From NCBI RefSeq assembly GCF_910593845.1, contig NZ_CAJVAS010000028.1, positions 1 to 64,000 on the forward strand: 64,000 nt of DNA. Reading direction: 5' to 3'. Every line of letters begins with the position of its first letter. Within the stretch, counting starts at the first letter, position 1. Position numbers and translations under genes: made by a program. The notes beneath the pieces are model-generated. The model was given only the letters and a program-made list of their open reading frames with translations. It was not told where the DNA came from and made no database searches. Source of the stretch: Paenibacillus solanacearum (GTDB lineage: Bacteria; Bacillota; Bacilli; Paenibacillales; NBRC-103111). Positions 1 to 10,800 of the stretch are shown piece after piece.

Positions 1-300
1 CATAATCCGACGGACGGTACTGTAGCTGGTCTTAATATCTATTTGTGACAGCGCCAGCAAAATACGCTGGACACCGTAATTATTGTTGTCTTCATGTTCC
101 CCGATGATTTCTTTAATGTTGACCAGAAGGCGTTCTTGCCGCTCTTGTTTGGGTCTTGGCTTCAAGCTACGATAATAGCCCGATTCGCTGACAGCCAGTA
201 CTTCGCACATCTCCTTGACGGTCCAACGGCCACGTCGTTCACGGATGTAAGCATAGAGCTGGCACGCCTTTACCGCTTCCGGTCTAATGCGAAAAAACCG
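1..300 (-). CDS. IS3-family transposase OrfB, N-terminal part (runs off the window)
   Basis: The minus strand from about 300 to 1 reads through without a stop in the frame one base back from orfA. It gives RFFRIRPEAVKACQLYAYI, then RGRWTVKEMCEVLAVSESGY, then a stretch ending STVRRIM. This is the HTH_21 type N-terminus of IS150/IS3 OrfB proteins, which precedes the DDE catalytic core. The catalytic residues lie beyond the window. It is expected to be made as an OrfAB fusion through the slippery site at 291-297. Confidence 0.75.
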
Positions 301-560
301 AGTGCGTCCTTGAGAATGTCATTTGCGCGGCGCAACTCGCCTATTTCTCTTTCCAATTCGATTTCACGGGCAGTCTTCTCGGTAGATGGGTAAGCACGTC
401 CGCTTCCGACATGCGCTCCGTCGCCGTGCAAAGTTCTTCGCTTTCTCCAATCCTGCAAGGTGTGGTAGGCTACGCCTAACTGCTCAGCAGCTTTCTTTGG
501 TCCAATCTCGTCGCTCAATCTTACTGCTTCATCTTTGAATACTTTGTCGTACCGTTTCAT
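270..560 (-). CDS. IS3-family transposase OrfA (HTH DNA-binding subunit)
   Basis: A small protein with the classic OrfA layout: an N-terminal helix-turn-helix (MKRYDKVFKDEAVRLSDEIG and onward to HTLQDWRKR), then a leucine-zipper-like helix (ELEREIGELRRANDILKDAL). OrfA binds the IS ends and assembles with OrfAB. I place the start at the ATG at 560 because an AGGGG sits about ten bases upstream; an in-frame ATG nine codons earlier (587) has no better ribosome binding site. The stop overlaps the start of the orfB frame, as usual in this family. Confidence 0.8.
   Translation of the reverse strand: MKRYDKVFKDEAVRLSDEIGPKKAAEQLGVAYHTLQDWRKRRTLHGDGAHVGSGRAYPSTEKTAREIELEREIGELRRANDILKDALGFFALDRKR
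291..297 (-). other. Programmed -1 frameshift heptamer T_TTT_TTC
   Basis: In the orfA frame the minus strand reads GGT TTT TTC GCA. Slipping one base back gives TTT TTT CGC, which is exactly the open orfB frame. T_TTT_TTC is of the X_XXY_YYZ slippery type used by IS3-family elements to make the OrfAB transposase. Confidence 0.6.
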
Positions 561-593
561 TGTCTCTCGTCCCCTCGTCATCTTCATTTTATT

Positions 594-3500
594 TCATACG
601 AGGGTGTTTTTCGACTGCATAATTATAGTAGCACTCCATTGTGCTTCAAGTAGTGTCCACTTTAACCACGGAAGTTCTGGCAGTTCCGAGACTATCCGTG
701 CAATCTGATTGCAAGATTCTAATGTCCCTTTGTTTGACAAGTAGCGTAAAATTCCGTCCCTGAAATCAGCTATCTCTTCACGTGGTCCCACCCAATGTGC
801 CATTTCGTCATCATCATGATTCGGATCTTCTTTATGTGAAAATCTTTTTACCAACCAGATATAAAAATCAGCAAGTACCGTCTCTGACAAAGCTTGAAGT
901 AATTTGTGTCCTTCAAATCTACTTGAAAAAGAAAGAAAAATATCTTGAACAAAATCGGGATAAGACTCTTTAAGTGGCCATACAGTATCCCAGCCGATGT
1001 TCCGAGAGTTGTTCAATAACACAGCAGCAGCAATTATGGCTAGCTTACGAGATTCTTCAGCAACTAATAATTCGGGCTTGATTAAAGACTTAGCATATTC
1101 CTCTGCTCCGTCTATTTGATGTCGTAGCAAATCATCTAGTAAGCACTTTATAGATTCGGGCATTAAACTCTGAGTCTTTAACTTATTTAAAACCACTTCA
1201 CCTAATCGAGCACCCCAGCATTCCTTCATTGATCTAATAATAAACACATTAGAATGCTGTTGATTCTCTTTATCTATTAGTTGCATCAAATCTGAAATTA
1301 CTCTATCAGGTGCATTGATGTAAGCTAACTTGACTAATTGATCATGTATCGTTCTTTCGTCAAGTTCTGACGTTACCCACTGCGTAAAGATAACTGGAGA
1401 CCAGTTTTCCCAATGAGACGACGTCAAAGATAGCAAAAATTCATAATCTTGCTCATAAACCAACCTTAAAGCTTTATATCCTGCCATAGCTGGTCTATGC
1501 CAAGTATCCGTTCCAAACCAGTTGGCGGCTTCCGAATTTTTCTCAAACAAATATTTCCTTGCAGCGGACACGATACGCTCTTCATCATAAGCGTTAACCT
1601 TATTCCAGTTTGGTAATGCTTTTATATTAGGCTCATATTCCTTCACACATCTATTCTCTTCTTTAATTCCTAAATCCCAATTTAATCGCCACCAAGCATC
1701 TAAATTCCCTGCCTCGAATTCATTCAAACGCAGGCTGATTCTTTCATCAACAGGTGGATGAATTGGTGGATACTTATCTTTCGGCTCTTGCCATTTTGCT
1801 ATCCTCATGTAACTCTCTTTTAACTCACGAGCTTGTTCAGAGTCTAAAAGGATACTTTGAAAAAAAACTTGGCAGTTTTCAGCTAACATTCTATTATTCT
1901 GAACAGCACAATAAAGCAACTCCACATGCTCGGAATTAGACGTATTAAATGTCCTTTTTATCAAGGTAACCAATTTTTGTTGAAGCTCCGGGATGACATC
2001 ATTCTGTAGCTGTTCAATCATCCACGGGAAATCCTCTGACTTAATGAGCCAAGAAAATGCGGATGAATGAATAACTTCTTGTTCAGCTTCTGTGTTCAAT
2101 AATGAAAGAAGAAGTGTTCGGCGTATAATCTGATTTTGTAACAAATCTTTGATGTAACTTAAGTTATCGAAATGTACCAATCTTGCACGTATAATATCAG
2201 TAAATGCTATACGAACGTCATGTACATCCAAATACTGACCTGCTTTGTTCAGAATCCCATACACTAGATCATCAATTTGAGAATCAAATCGATCATTGAC
2301 AGCATATTTTAGAACCCATCTTAATGCAGCCGACATGTCCTTAATTTGTATCTTATCGAGAACTTCATAGTTTAAAAACATTCTGTATGATCCAGTGAAA
2401 TTTCTACGCTTAGGAATAGTAAGTATGGAAAATAGTTCTTCACCGGATATATACTGAGGCCAAAGTGCACTTAGTGCTGCACCTTTCAATTGATCATCAG
2501 CATCTTCTCCCACCTCCGATTTGGCTAATGGAAGCAGTTGCCTTTTAGTATCTTCATCTGCTAACTCACACAGTGCATACCCTGCTTGGATTCGAACTTG
2601 ATAATCCTCATCCTGATCTAACGCAACTTTCAGTAAATCATCCTGTAATCCGCTTAGTTTACATGCTCTTGCTATTCGAATGGCAGCACGCCGTGCCACA
2701 TAACTACGCTGTTGGTCTAACACATACGGTTTAATTTCTTGTTCAAGAATAGGGTTATTCAATTTATAGAAATATTCATCAAAATCCCAGTCTCTAATTT
2801 TTTCTGCATTATATAGCTCTAAAAGACCATCCACCAAAGATTTTTTATCCTCAGTATCTGCACTTCCCACATCACTTCGAAGAAGCACCTGTGGATCACG
2901 TTTTATGATTTGACGAAACACGTCTACATTCATAGTTGCTATCCAAGCTGAGACTTCATGGAGTTGTGGAATAAGCTTTTGTTCTGAATCAAGAGGATGT
3001 TCAATCAAACTCATAATTTGTACAGGAGACAGTTCACTTTGAGAGACGTATAAAGCTGCCAAAAACTCCGCATACGTTTGATGAGCCCAACCAAAACGAT
3101 TCAAACCTCTTGAAGAGAATAAACCTGTAGAAAGAGTCTCCTGAATTTCTGATTCAGGAATTGTTAATGAAGCATCTCTTTGCTGCGGATGTTCACCCGA
3201 AATATCACTTATGGTTATATCTTCCTCAGGAACATCGCCAAAATTAATATCACGCCACACAGCGAATTTATTAGAGAACACCATCAAGGCTGCAATCCGC
3301 GAGGCTACTTTCAAACGATCCTTGGCTCTCATACTCCCTGTATTCCGAGATGCAACTCTGCTTTCATTTGTTTCTTCACAGAGAAGCTCACAGCCTTGCA
3401 AATACAGTTCCTTTTGTGTAGATGGAAAGTTACCATGTCGTATATAAAGATTAAAAAGAAACTTTAACGTGATCGGCTTAATTGCAAGTGGAATTACTTC

Positions 3501-4136
3501 CTTCTCCAATATTTCATTCATGAACCTATCAGCATCTATACCTAGTTCAATTGCTGCATTATGAACATCCACTCTTCGTAATGGTGCCAACTCCATAATC
3601 TGGATGCAATCATTTCCCCATAAATCCGATAACTCTCGCTCAAGTAGACTCGGCCAGTCGGCTGTTCGACAGGCGATTCTTAGAAAAAGATTCTTTAGGT
3701 TTGGATTGGTCTTATATTTTTTTAACTCTTCTGCCAACAAAACCGCTACATAATCTATCCGCAGTAAGCATTCATCCAAACTATCCAAAAAAAGATGTAG
3801 ATTATGCTCTCCTTTCAGGCATGCCTCAAACAAAGGGTTTTCAAATATATTTCGGACTAAGCGGTCTTCCGTTCCATACGAACGAAGATCAATCTTGAGA
3901 GTAAGATTTTCTTCCGAATTCTCAATACTTCGTAAAGCCTCGGTTTTACCGATGCCCGGTTCCCCCAATAAAATTAAACAAGGAACCTCTGATATTTTAT
4001 CGAAAGGAACAACATGCTCATTATAAATATGCCCAAACTCCGAATCAGGATTGTAGAGGTAACCTCCATCGGATAAATTGATTGTACCTGTTCGAGGACA
4101 CCAGAATCTTTTCCAAGAAAAAGTTTTATCGTTCAA
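594..4136 (-). CDS. NACHT/STAND-like NTPase with HEAT-like repeats (putative defence protein)
   Basis: A large P-loop NTPase of about 1180 residues. Near residue 60 it has a Walker A motif GEPGIGKT, and about 55 residues later a Walker B hydrophobic stretch FLDSLDE, the two-acidic pattern of STAND/NACHT proteins. The NTPase part runs to about residue 370 (ending near WAHQTYAEFLAALYV). The rest is helical with HEAT-like repeats (for example ARRAAIRIARACKL and QVRIQAGYALCELAD), usually a sensor region. I start it at the TTG at 4136, because a GGAGGTGG ribosome binding site lies at 4149-4142, inside the longer reading frame that begins at the ATG at 4151. No recognised effector domain fits in the short N-terminus. 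The C-terminus (AQWSATIIMQSKNTLV) reads into the IS3 end near 619, so the natural tail was probably replaced. The gene is AT-rich compared with the Tc operon. The defence role is inferred from the architecture only. Confidence 0.7.
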   Translation of the reverse strand: MNDKTFSWKRFWCPRTGTINLSDGGYLYNPDSEFGHIYNEHVVPFDKISEVPCLILLGEPGIGKTEALRSIENSEENLTLKIDLRSYGTEDRLVRNIFENPLFEACLKGEHNLHLFLDSLDECLLRIDYVAVLLAEELKKYKTNPNLKNLFLRIACRTADWPSLLERELSDLWGNDCIQIMELAPLRRVDVHNAAIELGIDADRFMNEILEKEVIPLAIKPITLKFLFNLYIRHGNFPSTQKELYLQGCELLCEETNESRVASRNTGSMRAKDRLKVASRIAALMVFSNKFAVWRDINFGDVPEEDITISDISGEHPQQRDASLTIPESEIQETLSTGLFSSRGLNRFGWAHQTYAEFLAALYVSQSELSPVQIMSLIEHPLDSEQKLIPQLHEVSAWIATMNVDVFRQIIKRDPQVLLRSDVGSADTEDKKSLVDGLLELYNAEKIRDWDFDEYFYKLNNPILEQEIKPYVLDQQRSYVARRAAIRIARACKLSGLQDDLLKVALDQDEDYQVRIQAGYALCELADEDTKRQLLPLAKSEVGEDADDQLKGAALSALWPQYISGEELFSILTIPKRRNFTGSYRMFLNYEVLDKIQIKDMSAALRWVLKYAVNDRFDSQIDDLVYGILNKAGQYLDVHDVRIAFTDIIRARLVHFDNLSYIKDLLQNQIIRRTLLLSLLNTEAEQEVIHSSAFSWLIKSEDFPWMIEQLQNDVIPELQQKLVTLIKRTFNTSNSEHVELLYCAVQNNRMLAENCQVFFQSILLDSEQARELKESYMRIAKWQEPKDKYPPIHPPVDERISLRLNEFEAGNLDAWWRLNWDLGIKEENRCVKEYEPNIKALPNWNKVNAYDEERIVSAARKYLFEKNSEAANWFGTDTWHRPAMAGYKALRLVYEQDYEFLLSLTSSHWENWSPVIFTQWVTSELDERTIHDQLVKLAYINAPDRVISDLMQLIDKENQQHSNVFIIRSMKECWGARLGEVVLNKLKTQSLMPESIKCLLDDLLRHQIDGAEEYAKSLIKPELLVAEESRKLAIIAAAVLLNNSRNIGWDTVWPLKESYPDFVQDIFLSFSSRFEGHKLLQALSETVLADFYIWLVKRFSHKEDPNHDDDEMAHWVGPREEIADFRDGILRYLSNKGTLESCNQIARIVSELPELPWLKWTLLEAQWSATIIMQSKNTLV

Positions 4137-4151
4137 GAGAACCACCTCCAA

Positions 4152-4641
4152 TAATTAATAACTTATTCGTCCGAATACGAAAATTCCCCTGCTTTTTTCC
4201 ACGAGAAAAATAAGCACCAGTTGGGTGCTTATATAGAATAAATCTATAGCATATTCTTCCCAATGCTACTCTATAAAACAAGTAATTCACGTACTATATA
4301 GACAAACGATTTTTCAATACTATAAGCGAACCTGCCACATCTCATTTTCGAACCATCAATATTAACGATTCTACATGTGTGGAATAAGTAAATTTGACAA
4401 TCGCTAGATGTAATAGTATTCGCCGATTATCAATGACTTCTAAATCAACTAGATCCAGTAAAGGGAATCGCTCAAGCGCTTCATACTCAGGCAAATGAAG
4501 CGTAAATAAACATATACTTCCGCTTCGCTGGCCATCATGACTTCAAGGAAAATTCAGATACATTGGCTGAAGCTGACATTGGCATCTATATATAAGCATT
4601 CTCAAATCCGTCACATCTATTCCTCAATGCCAACAATAAGC
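4152..4641. other. 490-bp gap: terminator plus a possible gene remnant
   Basis: The stretch between the NTPase gene and the Tc operon holds a minus-strand terminator (separate entry). It also holds a minus-strand open stretch from about 4525 to 4342 that reads protein-like (for example LHLPEYEALERFPLLDLVDL) but has no start codon or ribosome binding site, so I treat it as a possible remnant. I see nothing else. Confidence 0.4.
4204..4231 (-). terminator. Rho-independent terminator of the Tc operon
   Basis: On the minus strand TAAGCACC-CAACT-GGTGCTTA forms an 8-bp stem with a 5-nt loop, followed by TTTTTCTC. It lies about 410 bases past the last Tc stop codon and ahead of the NTPase gene, so it separates the two transcription units. 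Confidence 0.65.
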
Positions 4642-7600
4642 TTACTGCAACGAATATTTAATCAACACGAATACATTACTTTGTGCTTCACGTTTCAAGA
4701 CGTCGCTTTCATCCAATGACATATCGAATTTCCCATGGTCCGTTAACTCCGTGGTCAACTGGGTCAAGTTGAGTTCATCCGCTTTGGACGACTTTACCTC
4801 GTCGACATCGATCAACGCGAGACGTATTTCGTCGATATGGATCGTCTTACCACTTGTGAAGTAGGGAAAATAATTCCTACGTATCGTTCCCTTAAACTTG
4901 GCTGTACTTCCGGGCGTGGTGAACAGGTGCCATTCGCTCGGGAAATCATGCCTTAGGCTGAGCATTAGCACCAGCCCCGACGTATTGGCCTCGCTTACCT
5001 TGTCTCTCAGATCCTCATAAGCTTTATTGCGAAGCAGCCCTCCGCCTTGTCTTGCCATGTACCGGATATGCAGTATGACGTCGGAGATGGTGTTGTAATC
5101 GAATTGACGGAACTCGGGCGGCAGTTCCAGCTTCCAAGTACTCAACGCGCCGGCCCCTTCAAACGGTAAAAATCGCTCGTCGCGCAAATTCGTTTCAAAC
5201 ATGCCGCTATCGTTCGTACCGCTGCTGGTCACGATCGATTGGGCCGCTCCGAAATAGTCCGTAAACCGCGTATCCTCGCTGCCCTGGCGAGCATAACTGT
5301 CGTCCTGCAGCAGTGGAGAGGTTCGAATCGTGCTTCTGAGCAGCGTTAACGTGCAAGTTACATTGGTATACGGCCCGGATACGGACGGAATGGACAAGCT
5401 GACGTATTTGATCCGTCGCATGTAATGCCCCGCGCCATCGAGGTCGTACAACCACTCGGGAATGACGACGACCTCGCAGCGGCCGGTCGTTTTCAATTCA
5501 AGCAGCTTCATTGGATCAAGCTGCCGCAGCGAAACGTGCTTCGTCAATTCGTACTCACGCTTGTCGTTCTCGTGGTATGCCGTCTCCATCCGCTTCAAAT
5601 CTAGATATAGCGCTTCTCCGGATAGCAGCCCTTTATGTCCGCCGTCCCAATAGTTGAACTTGATGTAATCGATGGCATCCACTTCCGGACGCATCAATTC
5701 ATGCTTCATCGTCTTTTCCGCCTTGCGGGCGATGTCGAAGGCGAACCGGTAATACTCGTAATAGAGGCGGGTGAGCTCGCCTTGCATCCATACGTATAGC
5801 TGCTCATTGGTAAACTTGCTCGCGAGTTCATTTTTAATGTTTTCTTGCGATTTGATCTGCTCATCCGTATTGTTATATTCATGTTTGGCATACTGCTCGG
5901 AGATGGCGGAGCTAATCATTTGTCTTCCGATGTGCTCCAATTCCAGAGCGGCCGTTCTGGCCGCGAACACCCACTCGTTGGCGCGGCGCTCGTATTCAGC
6001 TTTCTTCATGGCATCGTGCGCTTTCTGATCGTTGATCGCCTCTGCGATATGGATTCCAGCCATGGCAAACTTGCCGGATTCCGCTATAAAAGCTCCTCCC
6101 GTCATTTCCACACTATTAAATGCAGTACCCATATAAATGTTGGGTATCATGGAAAGCCCCGAAGTTACGGCCGCCGTACCTGCGGCTGCAAGCTTCAATC
6201 CCTTCGACCATTCGCTGTACGTATTTAACGAATCGTATTCTCCAACCAGCAGGCCTAACTTGCCGTCGCCTTTGATGGCCGTGTCCAAATAATCGGGCAC
6301 CTTGACGGGCATTCCGTTCTTTAAGACTTGCGCGATCCATTGCCCTGTGTAGTTATCCTCGGTTACGTCTTGATCGAATCCTTTGGCTTCGATCTCGTTC
6401 GCATCGAGACCTGATTGAATCAGCCGGTTATAATAGCGGAATTTCTCTAACGCGATCTTACTGCTTCTTTGCAGAGCGACAGTGGCCTCCTCCGCTTGCT
6501 TCCACTGCAGGAATCGAACGTCTTTCGACATCCGATGAATCTTGACCTCGTGTTCTTGCCGAAGAAAGACAAGCTTCTCCCCGTCGCCTTTTTCAATAGC
6601 GGTTTGCAGCGCATTGCCGAAATTTCGCACCTCGGCGCAAAGCTCCAGCGCTTTCTGCATGAGCGGCAAAGCGCGAACGGGCCCCATCGGCTGATTCAGT
6701 CCGCCGATCACCGAGCTGAGGCTTAATCCGGCCGCCGCCGCTTTCACAAGCAAGCCCGGATCGATCGGCGGATCGAACAAAGCCAGTTGATGCTCCACGC
6801 CTTCCATATTCATGCAATGGCGAATCTTGAAGAGCCGATCGGCTACCGTATCCCAATAGCGAAGCATCTTATCATTCGGCGGGAAACAGAAATACATGGC
6901 TCGCCCCGTACCGAATAGAGCTTCTAAAGCGTCGGGATCAGCGCCCTTGATATTCCGGCTGCCAAAGTTGAACGGGATCTTCCCTTCCATCTCGACCGCC
7001 ATATTGCCCATCGCGTCAAAGCCACCCTGCCGGTCCTTGAGCTGTTTAAACGTCAATGGAGGAACATGACCCTGCGAAGGCTTGCGCTGCGGACGTTTTC
7101 CAAGAATATGGACCGCCATGACATACAGCATCATTGCTTCCTGGACGGACTCGCGCGTATCTTGTAAAAATAACGAATCTCCCCATGCAATTACATTGTC
7201 CAAATATTTCATGACCACATTGTACTTATAGGCGACGTATCTTGTTCTTGCAATCACGTGCGGCTGAAACGGTTTCTGCAGCATATCTTTGTAGCCGTCA
7301 AGGATGGACTCCTTCAGCTCCTGATGTTCCGGATCGGTACTGGAAAAGAGATTAATCACGTTATAAATGTCGGTAGGATCGTTCTCCGGCCGGAAACCGA
7401 TAAATTTCCAATACTTCTTCTTGGCATCCGGCTCACGGTCGGTAGGGTCGAAGATCAAATGAAACCAGCTTTGCGCTTCGGCGAACCGCTGATTTTTGCT
7501 TAGATGCACGGCAATCGCAAGCGGAATATGAAACAATAACTCCCAGTTATAGTTCGCGTACGGACCGCCTGCACGAACATCGATGCTTTTCGGAAAGCTT

Positions 7601-7884
7601 TTCACGCTGCTTACTCCGATTTTATTTACCGGCTTATACGTTTGTTCAAAATCGTCAACATGCAGCGATTGCAGAAAATTCGGATCGAGCATGCCGGCGA
7701 CCGAGTCTTGAAGCAGCTTCTCCTTCAGCTTGCCGACAAAAGGATGAAAAAAATGTTCAAACGTATATGTAATTTGCGAGTCTTTTAGCGCAGACTTTGC
7801 AGCCACTTGAAGCGCTTGTTCCCCTATATATTTCCAAATCCCCTGTTGAAGCATCTCGGAATACAGATCTTTCAGATTAGGCAT
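4642..7884 (-). CDS. Tc toxin subunit A, C-terminal half (pore-forming and TcB-binding part)
   Basis: This 1080-aa protein matches the C-terminal half of TcA, the pentameric subunit of Tc toxins that binds the target cell and injects the TcC toxin through a translocation channel. The middle is helical with an alanine- and glycine-rich hydrophobic stretch (LKLAAAGTAAVTSGLSMIPN) of the kind that forms the channel. The end has the TcB-binding signature: RRIKYVSLSIPSVSGPYTN, NDSGMFETNLRDERFLPFEG, then FRQFDYNTISDVILHIRY. It starts at the ATG at 7884 after GGAGGGAGACGTCC and lies 13 bases behind the N-terminal half, so the two parts of TcA are separate, probably co-translated polypeptides (as in TcaA/TcaB-type loci) rather than one chain of about 2500 residues. 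It ends the operon; a terminator follows at about 4231. Confidence 0.9.
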   Translation of the reverse strand: MPNLKDLYSEMLQQGIWKYIGEQALQVAAKSALKDSQITYTFEHFFHPFVGKLKEKLLQDSVAGMLDPNFLQSLHVDDFEQTYKPVNKIGVSSVKSFPKSIDVRAGGPYANYNWELLFHIPLAIAVHLSKNQRFAEAQSWFHLIFDPTDREPDAKKKYWKFIGFRPENDPTDIYNVINLFSSTDPEHQELKESILDGYKDMLQKPFQPHVIARTRYVAYKYNVVMKYLDNVIAWGDSLFLQDTRESVQEAMMLYVMAVHILGKRPQRKPSQGHVPPLTFKQLKDRQGGFDAMGNMAVEMEGKIPFNFGSRNIKGADPDALEALFGTGRAMYFCFPPNDKMLRYWDTVADRLFKIRHCMNMEGVEHQLALFDPPIDPGLLVKAAAAGLSLSSVIGGLNQPMGPVRALPLMQKALELCAEVRNFGNALQTAIEKGDGEKLVFLRQEHEVKIHRMSKDVRFLQWKQAEEATVALQRSSKIALEKFRYYNRLIQSGLDANEIEAKGFDQDVTEDNYTGQWIAQVLKNGMPVKVPDYLDTAIKGDGKLGLLVGEYDSLNTYSEWSKGLKLAAAGTAAVTSGLSMIPNIYMGTAFNSVEMTGGAFIAESGKFAMAGIHIAEAINDQKAHDAMKKAEYERRANEWVFAARTAALELEHIGRQMISSAISEQYAKHEYNNTDEQIKSQENIKNELASKFTNEQLYVWMQGELTRLYYEYYRFAFDIARKAEKTMKHELMRPEVDAIDYIKFNYWDGGHKGLLSGEALYLDLKRMETAYHENDKREYELTKHVSLRQLDPMKLLELKTTGRCEVVVIPEWLYDLDGAGHYMRRIKYVSLSIPSVSGPYTNVTCTLTLLRSTIRTSPLLQDDSYARQGSEDTRFTDYFGAAQSIVTSSGTNDSGMFETNLRDERFLPFEGAGALSTWKLELPPEFRQFDYNTISDVILHIRYMARQGGGLLRNKAYEDLRDKVSEANTSGLVLMLSLRHDFPSEWHLFTTPGSTAKFKGTIRRNYFPYFTSGKTIHIDEIRLALIDVDEVKSSKADELNLTQLTTELTDHGKFDMSLDESDVLKREAQSNVFVLIKYSLQ

Positions 7885-7897
7885 GGACGTCTCCCTC

Positions 7898-10800
7898 CTA
7901 TCGACTCCGGGTTAAATTCGTTACCAAGGTTCCGAGGGGGCCAATCTCTTGGTCTCCGAATCGGATGGTCCACGCCGGATCTATTTGTAAAGCCATGTCG
8001 GGCAGCTTGAACCGTTTGGCAGGAATCGTATTTGCATCGTCAAATATTAATTTGGGCAATACTTTAGGTGTGAAAACGTTAGAAGGAAGAAATTTGGAAG
8101 CAGGCTTCCATTCCGGATGAACCAGGAAAACGTGACGGGTATCCCAGACAAAATATGGCGCCGTCCATGAAGCAAGCTGCCCGTCCATTTCATTGTAAGC
8201 CTGAAGAGACCCATTATCGTTTGGATATGGACCTCCCTGGCTCTCCCCCATCTTAAGGATCGTATCCGTTCTGGAAATCGCATTACTCCCTCCGGCTCCG
8301 CCAAACGGATTGGGCACCACAGAGTACGGTTTATCCCCGTATAGGGCAAAATACCATACTTCCAGCCCGTCGCTAGTATGATGAACGGTACGTGTTATGT
8401 TGAATTTTTTCGACTCCGACTCACCGATTTCTATTGTATTGGGTTGACCGGTTACGCTGCGCAATCGGATCAGCCAATCGCCGAGATAACGGATGCGAAA
8501 TACGAGATCGGTATCCTTTCGCCACTGCATCGATGAAGGAAAAAAGGATGGAGATAGCGGTCCGGAATGCTTGCCGAGCTTTTTCGCGGTTATTTTTCGT
8601 TCAGGCAGCCATTTTCCGTTATAAAACTCGCTTAAGCACAATAGGATCTCAGGATATACGCCTCCATCTTGACCGGAAATATTTTGGAGCTCCAGCCAAA
8701 CGAGCAGCAGACGGTCGTTCCACACGACAGGCAAGGGAGAAGCGCCTTGAATGTTAAACGGAATTTCCTCCCAGTATGTCCAAGCACGGTGCTCTTTGCG
8801 GCGGTAATAGTGTTTGCGGCTTGCATCCGACGTGCGGGCGACAACATGAATGATATCACCGCTGCCTTGATCCGGATTGTTTTCAACATAATGCATGCCG
8901 CACGGCTCCAGCTGAGATAAATCATCGAGCTGCTGCAAATAGTTCAAATAGACGGCTTGGGCCGCTTCTTCCGTAATATCCCGCTGCAGCAGTCCGCTAA
9001 GCGCCTCCTTGTAGAGCGAAGATGCATCCATTAACAGTTCGGGCTCCAGCCAATTTTCCGGATAGAGGAATACCTTGCGGTTCGCTTCCCACACCCGGTA
9101 CCGCTTCATCCATTCCCACAGCTTGGCATCTATCGATGACGGGGACACGCGTTCCTCCAGGTTCATCGAACTCCGTTCCGTGAACAGCTGCACCGCCGCG
9201 GTCGCAAACAAGATTCGTGTCGTTTGCATGCAGGGCTCCATCTCTACGTCCATGAGGAAGTATTCGAACAGTTTCTCCGGCGTGTCGATATGTTCCGAGT
9301 CCTTCTTCTGAATCATCTGGTGGAGAATATAGGCAACAAGCGCATCGCGCTGCGACTTCCGCATCTTGTCGTTTACCGACTGAATGGCATTTGTCCATTC
9401 CTCCTCGTCGTATCGGGCTCGAAGCGCGGCGTTCAGATTGCGCACGACGGTCCCGTCCGGCTCGTTCGTTGCTGCATGGATCAGCGTCGATGCCGGAACA
9501 CGAAGCTTTTTTAGAAGCTGATAGGCATCATAAATGGTTCGAAAATGATCAAATCGAGACAGCTCGTTTAAGGTGAGGTTGAATCGTGTAAGCAATGCAT
9601 CGAGTGAGTCCTTCTCCCAGCGAGCCAGCTTATAGAGCAAGCTGTCCGGGTAACGTGAGCCAGCACCGGGCTTGCCCTCCTCGACCTCTTTCAGTACGGA
9701 TAAGAGCCGTTCATCGCCCGGCGAAAGCTCGGCTTTAAGAACGGAGTAATCAAGGAGTCCGTGCACAACGTCAAGAAGCGATGCCGAGGTCTCGGAGTCC
9801 GGGTTCCCCGTAACCGGCAAGCTGTTCAGCCAGCCGGTCTTCTCCGGCAGGTCTCCAACCCGCTCCTCGATCCGATATTCCGCACTAGCGGCGATCCAGG
9901 CGAACTCCGCCGTAGTAAGCTTCAGGACAGACATCAGCGCGTTGGCTTTAAGGAATCGAACATAATCGGCCTGCATGCGATCGACCAAAGCCTGCGGGTA
10001 TAAATAGGGGGCCGGAATGATCTCTCTGCCTTTGTCACTGGTTTCCCATCGTACCCGCAGCCGGTCCTTCACTTTCTCTACTTTGAGAGAAATTTCAACC
10101 CATGCTCCGCCCTTGAATTCGATGGGCTCGCTGTTAAATCGGGTCACGCCGTCTTGATCCAAATCAAGCGCTATCTTCTCGCCGCTAATCGTAAGGGTGA
10201 CCATAGCGTCCGCGTCGGCTTCAATGAGAAAATTGTAAAAACCGGCTGCCGGCGCTTCCAAGTAGCCGCTCCAGATACCTGAAATAACGGACGCCGGCGT
10301 CGGCTTTGCCGAAATGCGGCTGCCATCCGCAGCGGTGAACGCCAAATCCAGCACACCCTCGGCCGGGCTGATATGATCCGCCTCGTCGTTTTCGCCAATC
10401 GTCTCCCGATGGTAAAACTGGACCGACAAGCCCGGCGTCTCCATCGCGATAAAGTCTTGTAACGCAGATGCTCCAACATCGTCGGCTGCATGCAGAACGG
10501 AAGCATGATCCAGCAGGGCAGCTGCCGTATCGGAATCGGAGCCTGCAACCGTAGCTACGGTCTGAAGGGCGTATTGACGCTTATAAACGGGCTTGAGATC
10601 GAGCATCAAGCTGGCGAATAATTCGGCGGTTCTGATCTCAAGGGGATATGAGCTCGAGACATACTCGTTATATCGTCTGTAAAGCTCAGGATAGCGTTTG
10701 AACAAAACTCTAGAATTGTGGTGAATTTCATCGATCGCCTTCTTGAAACGATCGCTTGCGTCCGGCAAACTTTTAAGCTCATCACGCATGTCGTCAGGCA

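Larger units (their letters stand above)
1..619 (-). mobile_element. IS3-family insertion sequence, partial (one end plus orfA and the start of orfB)
   Basis: The left edge of the window cuts an IS3-family element. On the minus strand it carries orfA (helix-turn-helix) and, in the -1 frame, the beginning of orfB with the HTH_21-like segment that precedes the DDE integrase. The probable outer end is near position 619, where the minus strand starts TGCAGTCGAAAAACACCCTC; this end is inferred from position relative to orfA, because the opposite inverted repeat is outside the window. It directly abuts, and probably interrupts, the NTPase gene to its right. Confidence 0.75.
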
